Shown here: piece by piece, positions 17,989 to 27,532 of the stretch | Numbering within the stretch: position 1 is the stretch's first letter | Layout of the letters: each line of letters starts with the position of its first letter | Assembly: GCF_030817215.1 (NCBI RefSeq) | Contig: NZ_JAUSZA010000001.1 | Coordinates: 6,670,501 to 6,734,500 of the forward strand | DNA from: Paenibacillus sp. V4I3 | Lineage (GTDB): Bacteria > Bacillota > Bacilli > Paenibacillales > NBRC-103111 | DNA length: 64,000 bases | Direction of reading: 5' to 3' | Position numbers and translations under genes: made by a program | Notes under the pieces: model-generated | Databases searched by the model: none | What the model saw: the letters and a program-made list of their open reading frames with translations, nothing else | Told to the model about the DNA's origin: nothing

Positions 17989-18037
17989 TATAACTACTAA
18001 ATGTCTTTATATATTCGCCCAAATCAATAAATCAAAA

Positions 18038-18387
18038 CTAGTGTCCATAACGGTTGCCCTCAAACTCCGCCAATGCGGTCAGCAGAGCCCTTACATAACC
18101 GATGGAATAGCCCCAACCGATGCTGGACGATTTCCAACCAATGCCCGAATGCGCCCAATTTTGATCTAAATCGATACTGTCGCCTTCCAACTGCGTAATA
18201 TGATCCGGATTGATACAGCCCTCGTATCCAACCTTCCGCAGTTCGAGTAAAATTTTGAATACATTCAAATCGCCATCATCCAGAAGCGCTTCTTCAAAAG
18301 CTCCCGCTGTTGGAAGGCTGCCCCTCACATTGCGAAGGTGCACCAAACATATTTTTCCTTTACGCCCATAATGATTGATTTCATCCA
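18038..18387 (-). pseudogene. uxuA: C-terminal remnant of mannonate dehydratase
   Basis: About 115 codons matching the end of UxuA: VHLRNVRGSLPTAGAFEEAL, PDHITQLEGD and the final YSIGYVRALLTALAEFEG. The N-terminal two thirds, including most metal ligands, are missing. Its 5' end is joined to an ABC ATPase fragment near 18385-18397. It suggests the locus once carried a glucuronate pathway, in keeping with the nearby glucarate operon and lyase. Confidence 0.8.
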
Positions 18388-18824
18388 TGACCATCATGCG
18401 TAATCAAAATAATCGTCCGACCTTGTGCATGTATTCTCTTTAAAATGTTTAAAATCTCCACACCTGTCTTCGAATCCAACGCTCCCGTAGGTTCATCTGC
18501 CAGAATGATCGACGGATCTCCTGCCAATGTTCGCGCAATAGCAACACGCTGTTGCTGCCCGCCAGATAATTCTGATGGAAAATGCTTCTGGCGATCCAGC
18601 AAGTCCACCGCTTCCAGTGCATGTAAAACAAGCGGCTCTCTTTCCTTTTTGCTCATCCCCCGATAGATCAAAGGCAACTCCACATTCTCATAGGCACTTA
18701 ATCTCGGCAGCAGGTTAAAACTCTGAAAAACAAATCCAATCTTCTGATTGCGAATCTCAGCAAGCTGTGAATCCTTAAGCACGTTTATTGCTTGACCATC
18801 TAGGTCATAAATACCTTTATCTAC
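18388..18824 (-). pseudogene. Internal fragment of a MacB/LolD-type ABC ATPase
   Basis: The frame begins at VDKGIYDLDGQAINVLKD, without Walker A, and keeps the Q-loop region IGFVFQSFNLLPRLSAYENV, signature LSGGQQQRVAIARTLAGDPS, Walker B IILADEPTGALD and H-loop LITHD. It then breaks into the UxuA tail. The 5' end is joined directly to a SigK-like fragment. A second, complementary remnant with Walker A lies at 34204-34801. Confidence 0.85.
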
Positions 18825-19200
18825 CGCTGCGTGCGCTCTTTCCCGCCTAGTTCTAGTCCAAATCGCCCTACAACAACTTCCTTTTCACGATCATCCAATA
18901 TCTCCAAATCTCATTCCCCTCTTTGTCCGTTCCGATGGGATCATGCAAGGAAACATCTTTGCGCGTTTTCTTCAGCGAGCGCAGATGCATAAGGATCTCG
19001 TTCTCAATGCAGCGAGCCGCGAATGTTGCGAGCTTTGTGCCTTTGTTCGGCGAGAACGACTCGATGGCTTTGATCAAACCGATCGTCCCAATCGAGATCA
19101 AATCTTCCAAATCTTCGCCTGTATTGTCGAATTTTTTGAGGTTGTGAACACGAAGCAACGTATTTTCCTCGAATAGTACAATGTTAGACTGATTTACCAT
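18825..19200 (-). pseudogene. Broken SigK-type sporulation sigma factor fragment
   Basis: Region 2 of a sigma-E/K factor is clear: KKFDNTGEDLEDLISIGTIG, NKGTKLATFAARCIENEI and SLKKTRKDVSLHDPIGTDK. After GNEI the frame shifts and about 45 codons are missing; then LDDREKEVVVGRFGLELGGK and ERTQR appear in another frame, after which the ATPase fragment starts. The N-terminus is also replaced (MVNQSNIVLFEENTLL). It cannot give a working sigma factor, so an intact sigK is expected elsewhere. Confidence 0.85.
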
Positions 19201-19257
19201 ATTAAAACGAAAACCATGGACAAAAAAAAGGCAATGTGGAAAGATAACATACTCTTT

Positions 19258-19407
19258 TTACTCCTGCTTTTTTACTTGCCTTAATAATGTCTCCGCATGT
19301 TTAAGCTCCTCCCACGGATCTGGGAAAGTAAAATTCGGGTTCACAAAAACACTACCTGGCCCCAAGCTCCAATATCGTAAAAGTACAACGATAAATAGCC
19401 CCCACAT
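19258..19407 (-). pseudogene. Short unidentified C-terminal gene remnant
   Basis: A 49-codon frame with protein-like sequence (SLGPGSVFVNPNFTFPDPWE, then ELKHAETLLRQVKKQE). The only ATG overlaps the terminator of the large glycosidase gene and has no clear ribosome site. It is most likely the tail of a gene lost in the same rearrangements as its neighbours. The family is not recognised. Confidence 0.3.
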
Positions 19408-19430
19408 TATAGCGGGAGCCATTATTTATC
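19390..19430 (-). terminator. Terminator-like hairpin after the large glycosidase gene
   Basis: GATAAATA and GGCTCCC pair with GGGGGC and TATTTATC across a loop. It lies 13 bp past the stop of the 1312-residue protein. The following T content is modest. Confidence 0.55.
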
Positions 19431-19442
19431 AGATCATCCTTG

Positions 19443-22400
19443 TTATCGGTTCTTCGGAGCGGTTACCGTCAATGTTACTGGTTTCACGTTACCTGCATAA
19501 TCCGTAGCGACGTAAGTAATGGTGTATACCCGTCCTCCTCCGCTTCCGGATCGCTCAGCCCTCAAATCAAACATATAATCCAGTGTGTCAAAGTCCGCAT
19601 TTTGAATATCCTGCAAGATGTCTCCGTCTCCAAGACCATCATCTGGTTCGTTGGAGGTGATGGATTTTAAAACAATGGACTGAATGCCGGAAATCGGGTC
19701 TATTGCGCCGTAAGTTCCGGCCGTTACGGTCACCATTTTATGATTAGCCGGCCACAGCTCGTTAATATTCTGATTTATTTGCATTTCCGGTGCTGTTTTA
19801 TCTACTTTCACGACTTCACTCTTTAGCTCTTCCGTGTTTCCTGCATTATCCTTGCTTTGATACTCTACTGTATTCGTTCCTTCAGCTGAAATATCGATGG
19901 CGCTATCATAGGTTTGCCATTGGCCGCCATTGATCCGATATTGAACTTTATGGATACCGGATAACGAATCCGACGCATTTAAGGTCAACTTTACATCCGA
20001 ATGATACCATCCGTTGGCATTGGCCGGAGGTAATTCGGCTTTAGTGACCGGAGCCGTCTTATCTATGTTGATAGACAGGCTCTTCGGTGATTCAGCGTTT
20101 CCGGCCTTATCGACGCTCATATACTCCAGAACGGTATTACCCTCAGCGGAAACGGTAATCGGATTCGAATACGGTTGCCACTGCCCGTCATTATTCCGGT
20201 ATTGCGTGTCTTCGACACCGGATTGATCGTCAGTTGCGTCCAGCGATACCATTACATCCGTATTCTTCCAGCCAGAAGGCGCATCATCGGTCGTAACCGG
20301 CGGAATATCATCTTGCACGATATTCCCAGGCTGCGCATATACCTCTAATTCCCACAATGAATATCCGTAACCGATACCTCTTTTTATACCCAGCATTCTT
20401 ACATACCTTGCGCTAGTTGGCGAGAAAGAGATATCGTCTATTCCTCCATTGCCTGCATAGGTACTGTATACATCAGTCCAGTCTACAGCATTGTCAGAAA
20501 CCTGTATCTTGTATTCTCTACCAAATGCCGTCTCCCAATTTAGTCTAACCCTACTCACAGTCTTGATTGTGCCGAGGTCCGTATATATCCACTCATTGTC
20601 GGTATAGTTCGATCCCCACCTCGTATTTGTCTTCCCATCGAATGCATTCCCGGCAACTAAAGAATCAGTTTTGGATGAACTGGCCGTAACAGGTCTGTCC
20701 AATGCGAGGTTAATCCCATAAGCATGTACATTTTCCAAACCGGAGTTGACGATCTTCATGATATTTACCATATCCGTATAAGGCTGATCCTGTTGGTTTA
20801 CTAAGCCTATATTGAAATTCTCACCGTCTTTACGCCATGTAACCGCTTGATCGAAGTACGAAAACCAGCCTGACCCAATATACAACGGATGCGTTGTTTC
20901 GCTTTCCACGAAAGATTTGTAGGCCATACCTCTATCCGCTATACTTGGCACACTTGTAGCCCCATTTACGGGTGACAAACCACGCTGGGTAGTACTAAAC
21001 GTATATTCCAGATTCAATAGAGGTTTTCCGAAAGCTTCATATCTGGAAATCCAATCAGCATTATTCGTATAATTATCTACAGAAAAAGCATCTACAAACT
21101 CCATTGCCGCCGAATCCCAATCCAGACCGGTCCGCCATGTGGGAACTACGGACGAACCCAGGAACAGATGATTCGTATCATGTCTTTTGATTATATTTTT
21201 GATCGTTGAGAAATAGGTTCTGGACGCCAACTTGATATATTCCGATATATCCGCAGCAGGCACCTTGGTAATATTGATCGAAATATTCTTTAACTCGTCA
21301 AACGATACCGCACTCGTACCCAAAAGCTGGTTGACGGCAGTAATATCATTGTTGTACCTTGGTGCAAGAAAATTCACGAAAGCGCTTTTAGCCGCAGACG
21401 ACGAATTATATGTCAGTACATCTTTTACGATATCGGTTGTCCATCCGGCCTCATTATCGTAAGTATAACCGATTAGCCACGGGTCATTCTTCGCTTTATC
21501 AAGCTGAGGGGTCAATGCGGTTTCTATGATGGCTTCACTCTGCGGGTCAAAAACATCGTAAGTCCATTGAATCCTTTTTAAGCTGCCGGGGTCTTGCAAA
21601 ACATGAATGTATGGGAACGTTATATTAGTGGGTCTGGTCCACTTGCTGAAGGCGTTAAAGCCCCAATCTATCAAACGTTTCTTTGTGATATCCTCCCATT
21701 TCGACTCATAGTTGCTGCCGTATTTTCGCATAATATTGGCGACGACGAAGCTTACTCTTTCGCCATTGCTGTCAGTTACATAGGCAGGAGCATAAGCGAT
21801 AGGATCAGGAAGTTCCTCAAACACCCGTCTCTGGGTACCGTCAGCTTTTTTAAGCGGCGTTCCGTATCCCCACTCCCACATACTTGTGGCATCCACACCT
21901 TTTAGAATAAATTTATATCCATCCGGGGAAACAAACCACCATTTGCTATCGATTTGTTGAAGTCTGAAATAACCGGTGCTTGTGAAATGTCCTCCATTTT
22001 TAATCCCGCCGTACGGATCGTATTTTGTAAGATCCAGTGAAACATTTGAAAGTGCATCCGCCTCATTCATATATTCTTGCTGCAGCTGCTCGTCGAATGT
22101 TACCTTTCCAGGCCAGGTTTCATAAACCCACTGCCCGTACTTGTCTGCCATTAAGCTGTCTTTGTTCAGTTCGAGAGCCATTTGCTCCGCAGTAAGCGCA
22201 GGTCCGGGATTCACGCCTTCCTGTCCGGTCCCTTTATAAATTTGAACTTCAGTGAGGGGGATATGCTGAAAGGCATGAGGACGTTTAATATCAATAACAA
22301 TAAACCTGGCTGTCTTGTTCGACATCGGTACGTTGACCGAATAGTTCCAGGTTGAGCTTGGGCTCGTTGAGACTATTCCAGGTGTTCTGATGTGTTTGGC

Positions 22401-23381
22401 AGCAATATAGTAATAATCCGTTACAGCCTCAGGGCGGTATTTTACCGTAAACTCTTTAAATCCCCAAGACGAATTGGGTGAATTCAGGACGACGTTTATA
22501 CTGTCCAGCGGATAGTCCTTCAGCAGGTCAAACACCACTTGGATAGTCCCTTGGGAAGTCGCGCTTCCCATAAATCCGGCATAGGTTACGGTTGATCCGT
22601 CAAGTAATACACCATTGCTTGAGGATACCAGCCCGGTCATTCCTTTATCAGGAAGACTGCCTCCATTCGGAGCGGGGCTGTAGTAATAATTGCCGGTTTT
22701 AAGCAAATTTTCTGCCATTAAGCTGTCTTTGTTCAGTTCGAGAGCCATTTGCTCCGCAGTAAGCGCAGGTCCGGGATTCACACCTTCCTGTCCGGTCCCT
22801 TTATAAATTTGAACTTCGGTGAGGGGGATATGCTGAAAGGCATGAGGACGCTTAATATCGATAATAATAAATCTGGCCGTTTTGTTCGACATCGGTATGT
22901 TGACCGAATAGTTCCAATCTGAGCTTGGGCTCGTTGAGGTTATTCCTGGTGTTCTGGTGTGTTTGTCAGCAATATAGTAATACTCCGCAGCCTCCGGGCG
23001 GTATTTTACTGTAAACTCTTTAAATCCCCAAGACGAATTGGGTGAGTTCAGCACGACGTTTATACTGTCCAACGGGTAATCCTTCAACAGGTCAAATACG
23101 ACCTGTACGTTCCCTGGGGTACCCGTGCCGCTCCCCATGAATCCGGCATACGTTGTGGTTGATCCGTCAAGCAGCACGCCATTGGCTGAGGATACCAACC
23201 CGGTCATTCCTTTATCAGGAAGACTACCTCCATTCGGAGCTGTGCTGTAGTAATAATTTCCGGTTTTAAGCAGAGTTCCTGCCCCATGAACATCTCCTGC
23301 AGGGATCAACGTTAATCCCATGATGAATGCCAAAAAAAGTGTCAATACACGAGTATGATACCATTTACACATTTTTACCAT
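19443..23381 (-). CDS. Secreted agarase-like glycoside hydrolase (clan GH-A) with repeated N-terminal modules
   Basis: Exported enzyme of about 1312 residues. The start was moved to ATG 23381, behind GAGGAGGG; the signal peptide is RVLTLFLAFIMGLTLIPAG, cleaved near residue 34. Two almost identical modules of about 189 residues (37-225 and 226-412) come first. A TIM-barrel catalytic region follows at about 430-890 (KWWFVSPDGYKFILKGVD). Its probable acid/base Glu is in GYTYDNEAGW and its nucleophile Glu in KPLLNLEYTFS, like GH50-type beta-agarases and related GH-A enzymes. Next are a discoidin/CBM32 domain (AFDGKTNTRWGSNY), two OmpL47-like repeats and a final Ig-like domain. It is the last gene of the polysaccharide cluster, with a cre-like site upstream. 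The substrate is unproven. Confidence 0.75.
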   Translation of the reverse strand: MVKMCKWYHTRVLTLFLAFIMGLTLIPAGDVHGAGTLLKTGNYYYSTAPNGGSLPDKGMTGLVSSANGVLLDGSTTTYAGFMGSGTGTPGNVQVVFDLLKDYPLDSINVVLNSPNSSWGFKEFTVKYRPEAAEYYYIADKHTRTPGITSTSPSSDWNYSVNIPMSNKTARFIIIDIKRPHAFQHIPLTEVQIYKGTGQEGVNPGPALTAEQMALELNKDSLMAENLLKTGNYYYSPAPNGGSLPDKGMTGLVSSSNGVLLDGSTVTYAGFMGSATSQGTIQVVFDLLKDYPLDSINVVLNSPNSSWGFKEFTVKYRPEAVTDYYYIAAKHIRTPGIVSTSPSSTWNYSVNVPMSNKTARFIVIDIKRPHAFQHIPLTEVQIYKGTGQEGVNPGPALTAEQMALELNKDSLMADKYGQWVYETWPGKVTFDEQLQQEYMNEADALSNVSLDLTKYDPYGGIKNGGHFTSTGYFRLQQIDSKWWFVSPDGYKFILKGVDATSMWEWGYGTPLKKADGTQRRVFEELPDPIAYAPAYVTDSNGERVSFVVANIMRKYGSNYESKWEDITKKRLIDWGFNAFSKWTRPTNITFPYIHVLQDPGSLKRIQWTYDVFDPQSEAIIETALTPQLDKAKNDPWLIGYTYDNEAGWTTDIVKDVLTYNSSSAAKSAFVNFLAPRYNNDITAVNQLLGTSAVSFDELKNISINITKVPAADISEYIKLASRTYFSTIKNIIKRHDTNHLFLGSSVVPTWRTGLDWDSAAMEFVDAFSVDNYTNNADWISRYEAFGKPLLNLEYTFSTTQRGLSPVNGATSVPSIADRGMAYKSFVESETTHPLYIGSGWFSYFDQAVTWRKDGENFNIGLVNQQDQPYTDMVNIMKIVNSGLENVHAYGINLALDRPVTASSSKTDSLVAGNAFDGKTNTRWGSNYTDNEWIYTDLGTIKTVSRVRLNWETAFGREYKIQVSDNAVDWTDVYSTYAGNGGIDDISFSPTSARYVRMLGIKRGIGYGYSLWELEVYAQPGNIVQDDIPPVTTDDAPSGWKNTDVMVSLDATDDQSGVEDTQYRNNDGQWQPYSNPITVSAEGNTVLEYMSVDKAGNAESPKSLSINIDKTAPVTKAELPPANANGWYHSDVKLTLNASDSLSGIHKVQYRINGGQWQTYDSAIDISAEGTNTVEYQSKDNAGNTEELKSEVVKVDKTAPEMQINQNINELWPANHKMVTVTAGTYGAIDPISGIQSIVLKSITSNEPDDGLGDGDILQDIQNADFDTLDYMFDLRAERSGSGGGRVYTITYVATDYAGNVKPVTLTVTAPKNR
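22146..23273 (-). repeat. In-frame tandem duplication of a 189-residue module
   Basis: Two units, 23273-22707 and 22706-22146, each begin LLKTGNYYYS and end ELNKDSLMA. They differ at only scattered positions, which shows recent duplication or gene conversion inside the glycosidase gene. The modules resemble discoidin-like carbohydrate-binding domains. Confidence 0.85.
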
Positions 23382-23521
23382 TAAATATCCCTCCTCTTTT
23401 CTTCTAAAAAGGTTTTTGATAAGTTCGCTAGGAAACGAGAAAAACTTACTTCGACAGCATAGAGCTAATCGCGCTACATATAGACCACCTACTCTCATAT
23501 TTATCATATATTTCCTAAAAA

Positions 23522-23535
23522 TTTAAGCGCTTACA
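23522..23535. promoter_or_regulatory. cre-like CcpA site before the large glycosidase gene
   Basis: Reads TGTAAGCGCTTAAA on the minus strand and matches 13 of 14 positions of the CcpA consensus TGWNANCGNTNWCA. It lies 141 bp upstream of the start and 75 bp after the GH130 stop. Catabolite repression is inferred. Confidence 0.5.
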
Positions 23536-23609
23536 TTCAATGGGTTAAACCGGCCATTCATCGAAAATTCTCGATTTCTTGCACCGATTTATTATATGGC
23601 TCGTCTAAA

Positions 23610-24833
23610 TTACTCCTCTATCTTCTGTCCATTAGCGTTAAATTGCTGCACATACTCCACCAACTCTGCGAAATTCACCCAAGAAATGCCCACCTTCTGA
23701 TCTGCAGCGCCATAAGACATAATCAGATCATCTCCTGCAATAATTCCGCCTGTTGTAAACAAGCACGGCGTAGGATAATCGCTCGGCATCTCCCAAGCCT
23801 GCTGGGCGTACATTACGCGGTCAGAGCATCGATGCGCCACAATCGGGAAGTCGTTATCCTGCTCGCGTACGATCAGGAAGGATTGGGTGTAACCATAGTG
23901 GATATCCTTCTTGCCATGATAAGAAACGAGCCACTCGTTAGCTGAAATCTTGAGCGGTGCCCAGCTTGCTCCGATCCGGTTGTCCTCCCAGTGGAATTGG
24001 CTGGTTGCCAGCAGCCGATGGGTTACCCGATCTGTTGCAAAATCCTCTAATTTCTCCGCTGCAGCCAGGTAGATCGACGGTTTCTTTATTTGGGATCCTT
24101 GCGGGAAACATGCAGGCGTCATCGGACGGTGAAGCATCACATATTGCAGTCTCCCATCAATCCGCATTTTGTCGGGGAAAAGGAAAACATCGCGGTTGTC
24201 GCTTACATGGCCTTCCGTCAATGGGCATACATAGATAAAGGCTTCTTCATAGCGGCCTGCTTTCAGCATGTCCAAATCCAGCTTATACAGGACGGTTACG
24301 GTATTGTTGGTCCGAGCTGCAACGGTGAATGCATCATCGCCCTCATTCACCCACTCAGGCACATAGTCGTTGCGAGTATCAATCGAAGGCTCCTGATCAA
24401 TGAGCCAATACGGGCCCGGCGCAAACATCCGGCATGCCACGGATAGATACAGCTCCCCTTCCACTGGAAATATGCGCGGATCCTCGATGCAGCCGTTGGA
24501 ATAATCGCGCACCCGGTTACCGTGTATGTCCGTAATGTAGATGTCTTCGAAACCCTCATTCAGAGCAGGAGCAAGTGCAGGCCTGGAAAAATCGGCATCC
24601 CACGTCTTGCCCATGTCGCTGCTTACCGCGTACCCCAGAAAGATCGGATACGGGTCGTGCTTACCTTCCTTGCGTTTCTGAGACCATGGACCCGTAGCCC
24701 GAAATAGCATATGCAGCTTATCGGAAGCAGGATCTTTTACAATAGCCGGGTTTAGCACCATTTTGCTCGCCCACTCACAGCCGGGAACCGGTTCGAGCAC
24801 CGGCTGCGGGGAATATCGGAAATGCGGCATCAT
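23610..24833 (-). CDS. GH130-family glycoside phosphorylase/hydrolase
   Basis: Cytoplasmic five-bladed propeller enzyme of 407 residues with no signal peptide. Family features are an early NPAIVKDPASDKLHMLFRAT, the central NGCIEDPRIF with the catalytic-type Asp, RDVFLFPDKM, and the late PCLFTTGGII and YGAADQKVG blocks. GH130 members mostly act on beta-mannosides, often by phosphorolysis. RBS CAGGAGGG precedes ATG 24833. It lies 61 bp after the 570-residue protein gene in the ABC-transporter operon and probably processes the imported oligosaccharide. Phosphorylase versus hydrolase cannot be decided here. Confidence 0.82.
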   Translation of the reverse strand: MMPHFRYSPQPVLEPVPGCEWASKMVLNPAIVKDPASDKLHMLFRATGPWSQKRKEGKHDPYPIFLGYAVSSDMGKTWDADFSRPALAPALNEGFEDIYITDIHGNRVRDYSNGCIEDPRIFPVEGELYLSVACRMFAPGPYWLIDQEPSIDTRNDYVPEWVNEGDDAFTVAARTNNTVTVLYKLDLDMLKAGRYEEAFIYVCPLTEGHVSDNRDVFLFPDKMRIDGRLQYVMLHRPMTPACFPQGSQIKKPSIYLAAAEKLEDFATDRVTHRLLATSQFHWEDNRIGASWAPLKISANEWLVSYHGKKDIHYGYTQSFLIVREQDNDFPIVAHRCSDRVMYAQQAWEMPSDYPTPCLFTTGGIIAGDDLIMSYGAADQKVGISWVNFAELVEYVQQFNANGQKIEE

Positions 24834-24894
24834 GAAGTTGTCCCTCCTGTTTTTGAGATTATCAGATCAGATATTTGGCGTCCACGGGTCACAT

Positions 24895-26607
24895 CTACAC
24901 ATCCTCTGCCATAAATGAGACTTCATTATTCCGGAATAGCTGCCCAATTCGTTCCGGCTTCACTGGGATGGTGATGCCCATCTTCCGCCCTTGCTTCTCG
25001 CACCAGGCATATAGTGAGCCATCGTTAACTTCGCTGCCGGTTTGCAATTCTTCCACTCGTTCCGACAATGTAAACAAAAACACCCATGCTGCTTGATTCC
25101 ATTTATGGAAATCGAATTCTTTCCTCAGTCCTTCATAGATAATGTAATCGATGCCTAGGGTGCCTTCTTGCTCTGAGCGGGTGATCGCAATAAGGGGCGC
25201 TCCCATGTCCGAAAAGGCGGACAACTGCTTGACCCGCACAGTTTGACTCCCGATGACAACTGCAGCATCGTAATCATGCTTGTTGCCGGATAAATAATCC
25301 AACCCTTCGGTATAACCTCCGATTTCGATACGGATCCTGATATCCTCCGCATCCAACACTCCGTTAACAGGATCCAATGCGGGATGCCAATCCCCGAAAT
25401 CGAGCGCCATATTGATGCCGAACACGATATCACTCTTATCCTGCACCCCTGTGAAGACAGCCGACGAAAAGTCCTTGCCGTCTTTCAAAAAGCGCAGCTG
25501 CACATAGGCCGCCTTGCCGTGGTTATCAACATAAGCAATCAGATTTTCTCGTTGGTTCCACATCATGTCCTTTGTGAAAGAGCCTAGACAGTATGCTTCG
25601 TGCATGTACGTGGTGGCATAGCTCTGGTACCCCGTCTCCTCTTCGTCGAATATAGGGCAGCGTAAGTGCCGTTCTTCTTCCGAGCTGAAATAAGACAGCA
25701 GCTCCTCCGGACAACGGACCGATTGCGGGTCAGGGGCAGGGTCATTTTCCAATACGTGTCTTATTATTTCGTACTCCAAGCTGCTCCTATTAAGCATTGG
25801 AGAATAGGAGCGGCTATGCGGACCCGCCCATTCCTTCGTACGCGGGTGGTAACGCTCAGCCGCCATTTTCCAAGCGATGTGCTGCAGCCGCTCTGTCAGC
25901 CTTATGGAATCAGGATCCTTGGTCTCCTTATGAATATGGTGGAGCTCCTCAATCGTAATCGGCGTATAGCAGGGGCTATTGAATTCGACAAAAGTTCCCA
26001 GCCGCATGGTGTAATCGTAAAGCCGCTGCAGCCGATTCCGGCCGTATTGCACCAGCTTCTCTTGTCCGATTACCTCGCCGCCAACAAGTGTAACGAAAGC
26101 CCCCATGACCGCTATATTTGTATAGCCGGGGCCGACATCCCGTTTCACGATCGCTTGACAAGCGCGTCCTATTGCCTCTGTCAATCCTTGTCTGAGCGCT
26201 TCGCTTAAACGATTCCCGTAGTGCTTCAGCGCCAAGACCAGCTTCTTGCCGATGAAATCGGCGTAGTTCCAATCCGGAGAGTCCATCTGATCCAAGAGCT
26301 CCTCATAATAATAGGACCATAAACCATAAGTAGGACTGTCCTGACGCGTGTCCTGCAATTGCAAAATAACCGATAATATATCTTCCGCCCGTTCCACATA
26401 ATCAGGCAGCTCACTATCCAACAAATCCAACGCATATACGACAGACAAATAAGTATCATGCACATAAGGATAGGAATCCTTTTTAAGAGCTGTATGGTAT
26501 GTTTTTGTAATTGGTCCATACTGTAGTTTTACTGCTGGATTGTATGAGGCTTCCCGCTCCGAAAGACTTGCCATAAGATGCTCATTATTGCTGTAAATAG
26601 ACATCAT
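24895..26607 (-). CDS. Unknown 570-residue protein, possible (alpha/alpha) toroid glycan enzyme
   Basis: Cytoplasmic protein without signal peptide. The N-terminal two thirds are helical with regularly spaced segments (YVHDTYLSVVYALDLLDSEL, TYGLWSYYYEELLDQMDSPD, FIGKKLVLALKHYG), as in (alpha/alpha)6 toroid lyases and hydrolases such as heparinase II/III-like proteins. The last third is beta-rich. It contains many Trp, Tyr and His residues near LGTFVEFNSPCYTPITIEEL and ATTYMHEAYCLGSFTKDMMW that could form an active site. It lies between the permeases and the GH130 gene, so a role in breaking down the imported glycan is likely. I cannot name a family. Confidence 0.6.
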   Translation of the reverse strand: MMSIYSNNEHLMASLSEREASYNPAVKLQYGPITKTYHTALKKDSYPYVHDTYLSVVYALDLLDSELPDYVERAEDILSVILQLQDTRQDSPTYGLWSYYYEELLDQMDSPDWNYADFIGKKLVLALKHYGNRLSEALRQGLTEAIGRACQAIVKRDVGPGYTNIAVMGAFVTLVGGEVIGQEKLVQYGRNRLQRLYDYTMRLGTFVEFNSPCYTPITIEELHHIHKETKDPDSIRLTERLQHIAWKMAAERYHPRTKEWAGPHSRSYSPMLNRSSLEYEIIRHVLENDPAPDPQSVRCPEELLSYFSSEEERHLRCPIFDEEETGYQSYATTYMHEAYCLGSFTKDMMWNQRENLIAYVDNHGKAAYVQLRFLKDGKDFSSAVFTGVQDKSDIVFGINMALDFGDWHPALDPVNGVLDAEDIRIRIEIGGYTEGLDYLSGNKHDYDAAVVIGSQTVRVKQLSAFSDMGAPLIAITRSEQEGTLGIDYIIYEGLRKEFDFHKWNQAAWVFLFTLSERVEELQTGSEVNDGSLYAWCEKQGRKMGITIPVKPERIGQLFRNNEVSFMAEDV

Positions 26608-26642
26608 TTATCCTCCACAAATTAGAAAGTGAACTCATAGAA

Positions 26643-27518
26643 TCAGCCCTTGACCGCGCCAATCGTCATCCCCTTGATGAAATAGCGCTGCAGAAATGGG
26701 TACAAGAATATGATCGGCCCAATCGTGATACATACCGTCGATAGCTGAACGCCTGACGCTGAAACAGGAATGTTTACATTCACATTTAAATAATCTAAAT
26801 TCTGTGCATTGGAAATAATTCTTCTTAACATCATCTGCAGCGGATGATTGTACGGATTATCAATAAACATTAGCGCATTAAACCAGTCATTCCAGTAGGA
26901 AAGCGCATAAAACAAGGTGATGGTTGCAATAACAGGCATAGAGATCGGCCAGATGATCCGGAAGAAGATATATAGCTCATGCGCTCCATCCACGGTCGCT
27001 GCTTCATTTAATTCGAAAGGAAGCGTACGAAAATAGGAGGTCATCAAGAATGCGTTGAATGCGGAGAACAAGTGCGGCAAGATTAACGCTAATAACGAGT
27101 CCCGCAAGTTCAGCCAGTTGGAGATGAGCAAATAATAACCTACCAGACCAGGTGCAAACAGCAACGTGAAATAAATGTAAAAAGAAAGGAAATTCCGATA
27201 TTTCACCTTAAGATGAGCTGCAACATAGGAGAACATGGAAGTCATGAGCACGGCGCAGACGGTACCGACCACAGTAATAAAAATGGATACAAAGCCGCTT
27301 CTGTACACCTGACTGCCCTCAAATAAGAAGCGATAGGAATCAAGTGTAAATTCCTTAGGGAATATTTGAAAGCCTTTGACAATCAGATGCTCCGCTGTGA
27401 ACGATCCGATATACACAAGCCAGAAGGGAATAAGGCAAATCAGGGCAAACAAACCTATGAATACATATGCCACGGCGGACACGGTCCATTGGGATGTATC
27501 TCGTTGTTTCAATAACAT
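26643..27518 (-). CDS. Sugar ABC transporter permease, LplC/YtcP type (second system)
   Basis: Membrane permease of 291 residues. It has six predicted membrane segments, and the EAA loop NEAATVDGAHELYIFFRIIW is near residues 170-190. The C-terminus FIKGMTIGAVKG is typical of the branch. The gene starts 14 bp after the LplB-type partner and precedes the 570-residue protein. It belongs to the importer of the polysaccharide cluster at 34-19 kb. Confidence 0.92.
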   Translation of the reverse strand: MLLKQRDTSQWTVSAVAYVFIGLFALICLIPFWLVYIGSFTAEHLIVKGFQIFPKEFTLDSYRFLFEGSQVYRSGFVSIFITVVGTVCAVLMTSMFSYVAAHLKVKYRNFLSFYIYFTLLFAPGLVGYYLLISNWLNLRDSLLALILPHLFSAFNAFLMTSYFRTLPFELNEAATVDGAHELYIFFRIIWPISMPVIATITLFYALSYWNDWFNALMFIDNPYNHPLQMMLRRIISNAQNLDYLNVNVNIPVSASGVQLSTVCITIGPIIFLYPFLQRYFIKGMTIGAVKG

Positions 27519-27532
27519 ACCAAAGCTCCTCT

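Noticed and set aside
14509..19200. Assembly chimera as explanation of the gene fragments
   Set aside because: Not excluded, but the joints are many, all on one strand, with decayed sequence inside the pieces (for example the altered SigK N-terminus), which fits gene decay better than mis-joining.
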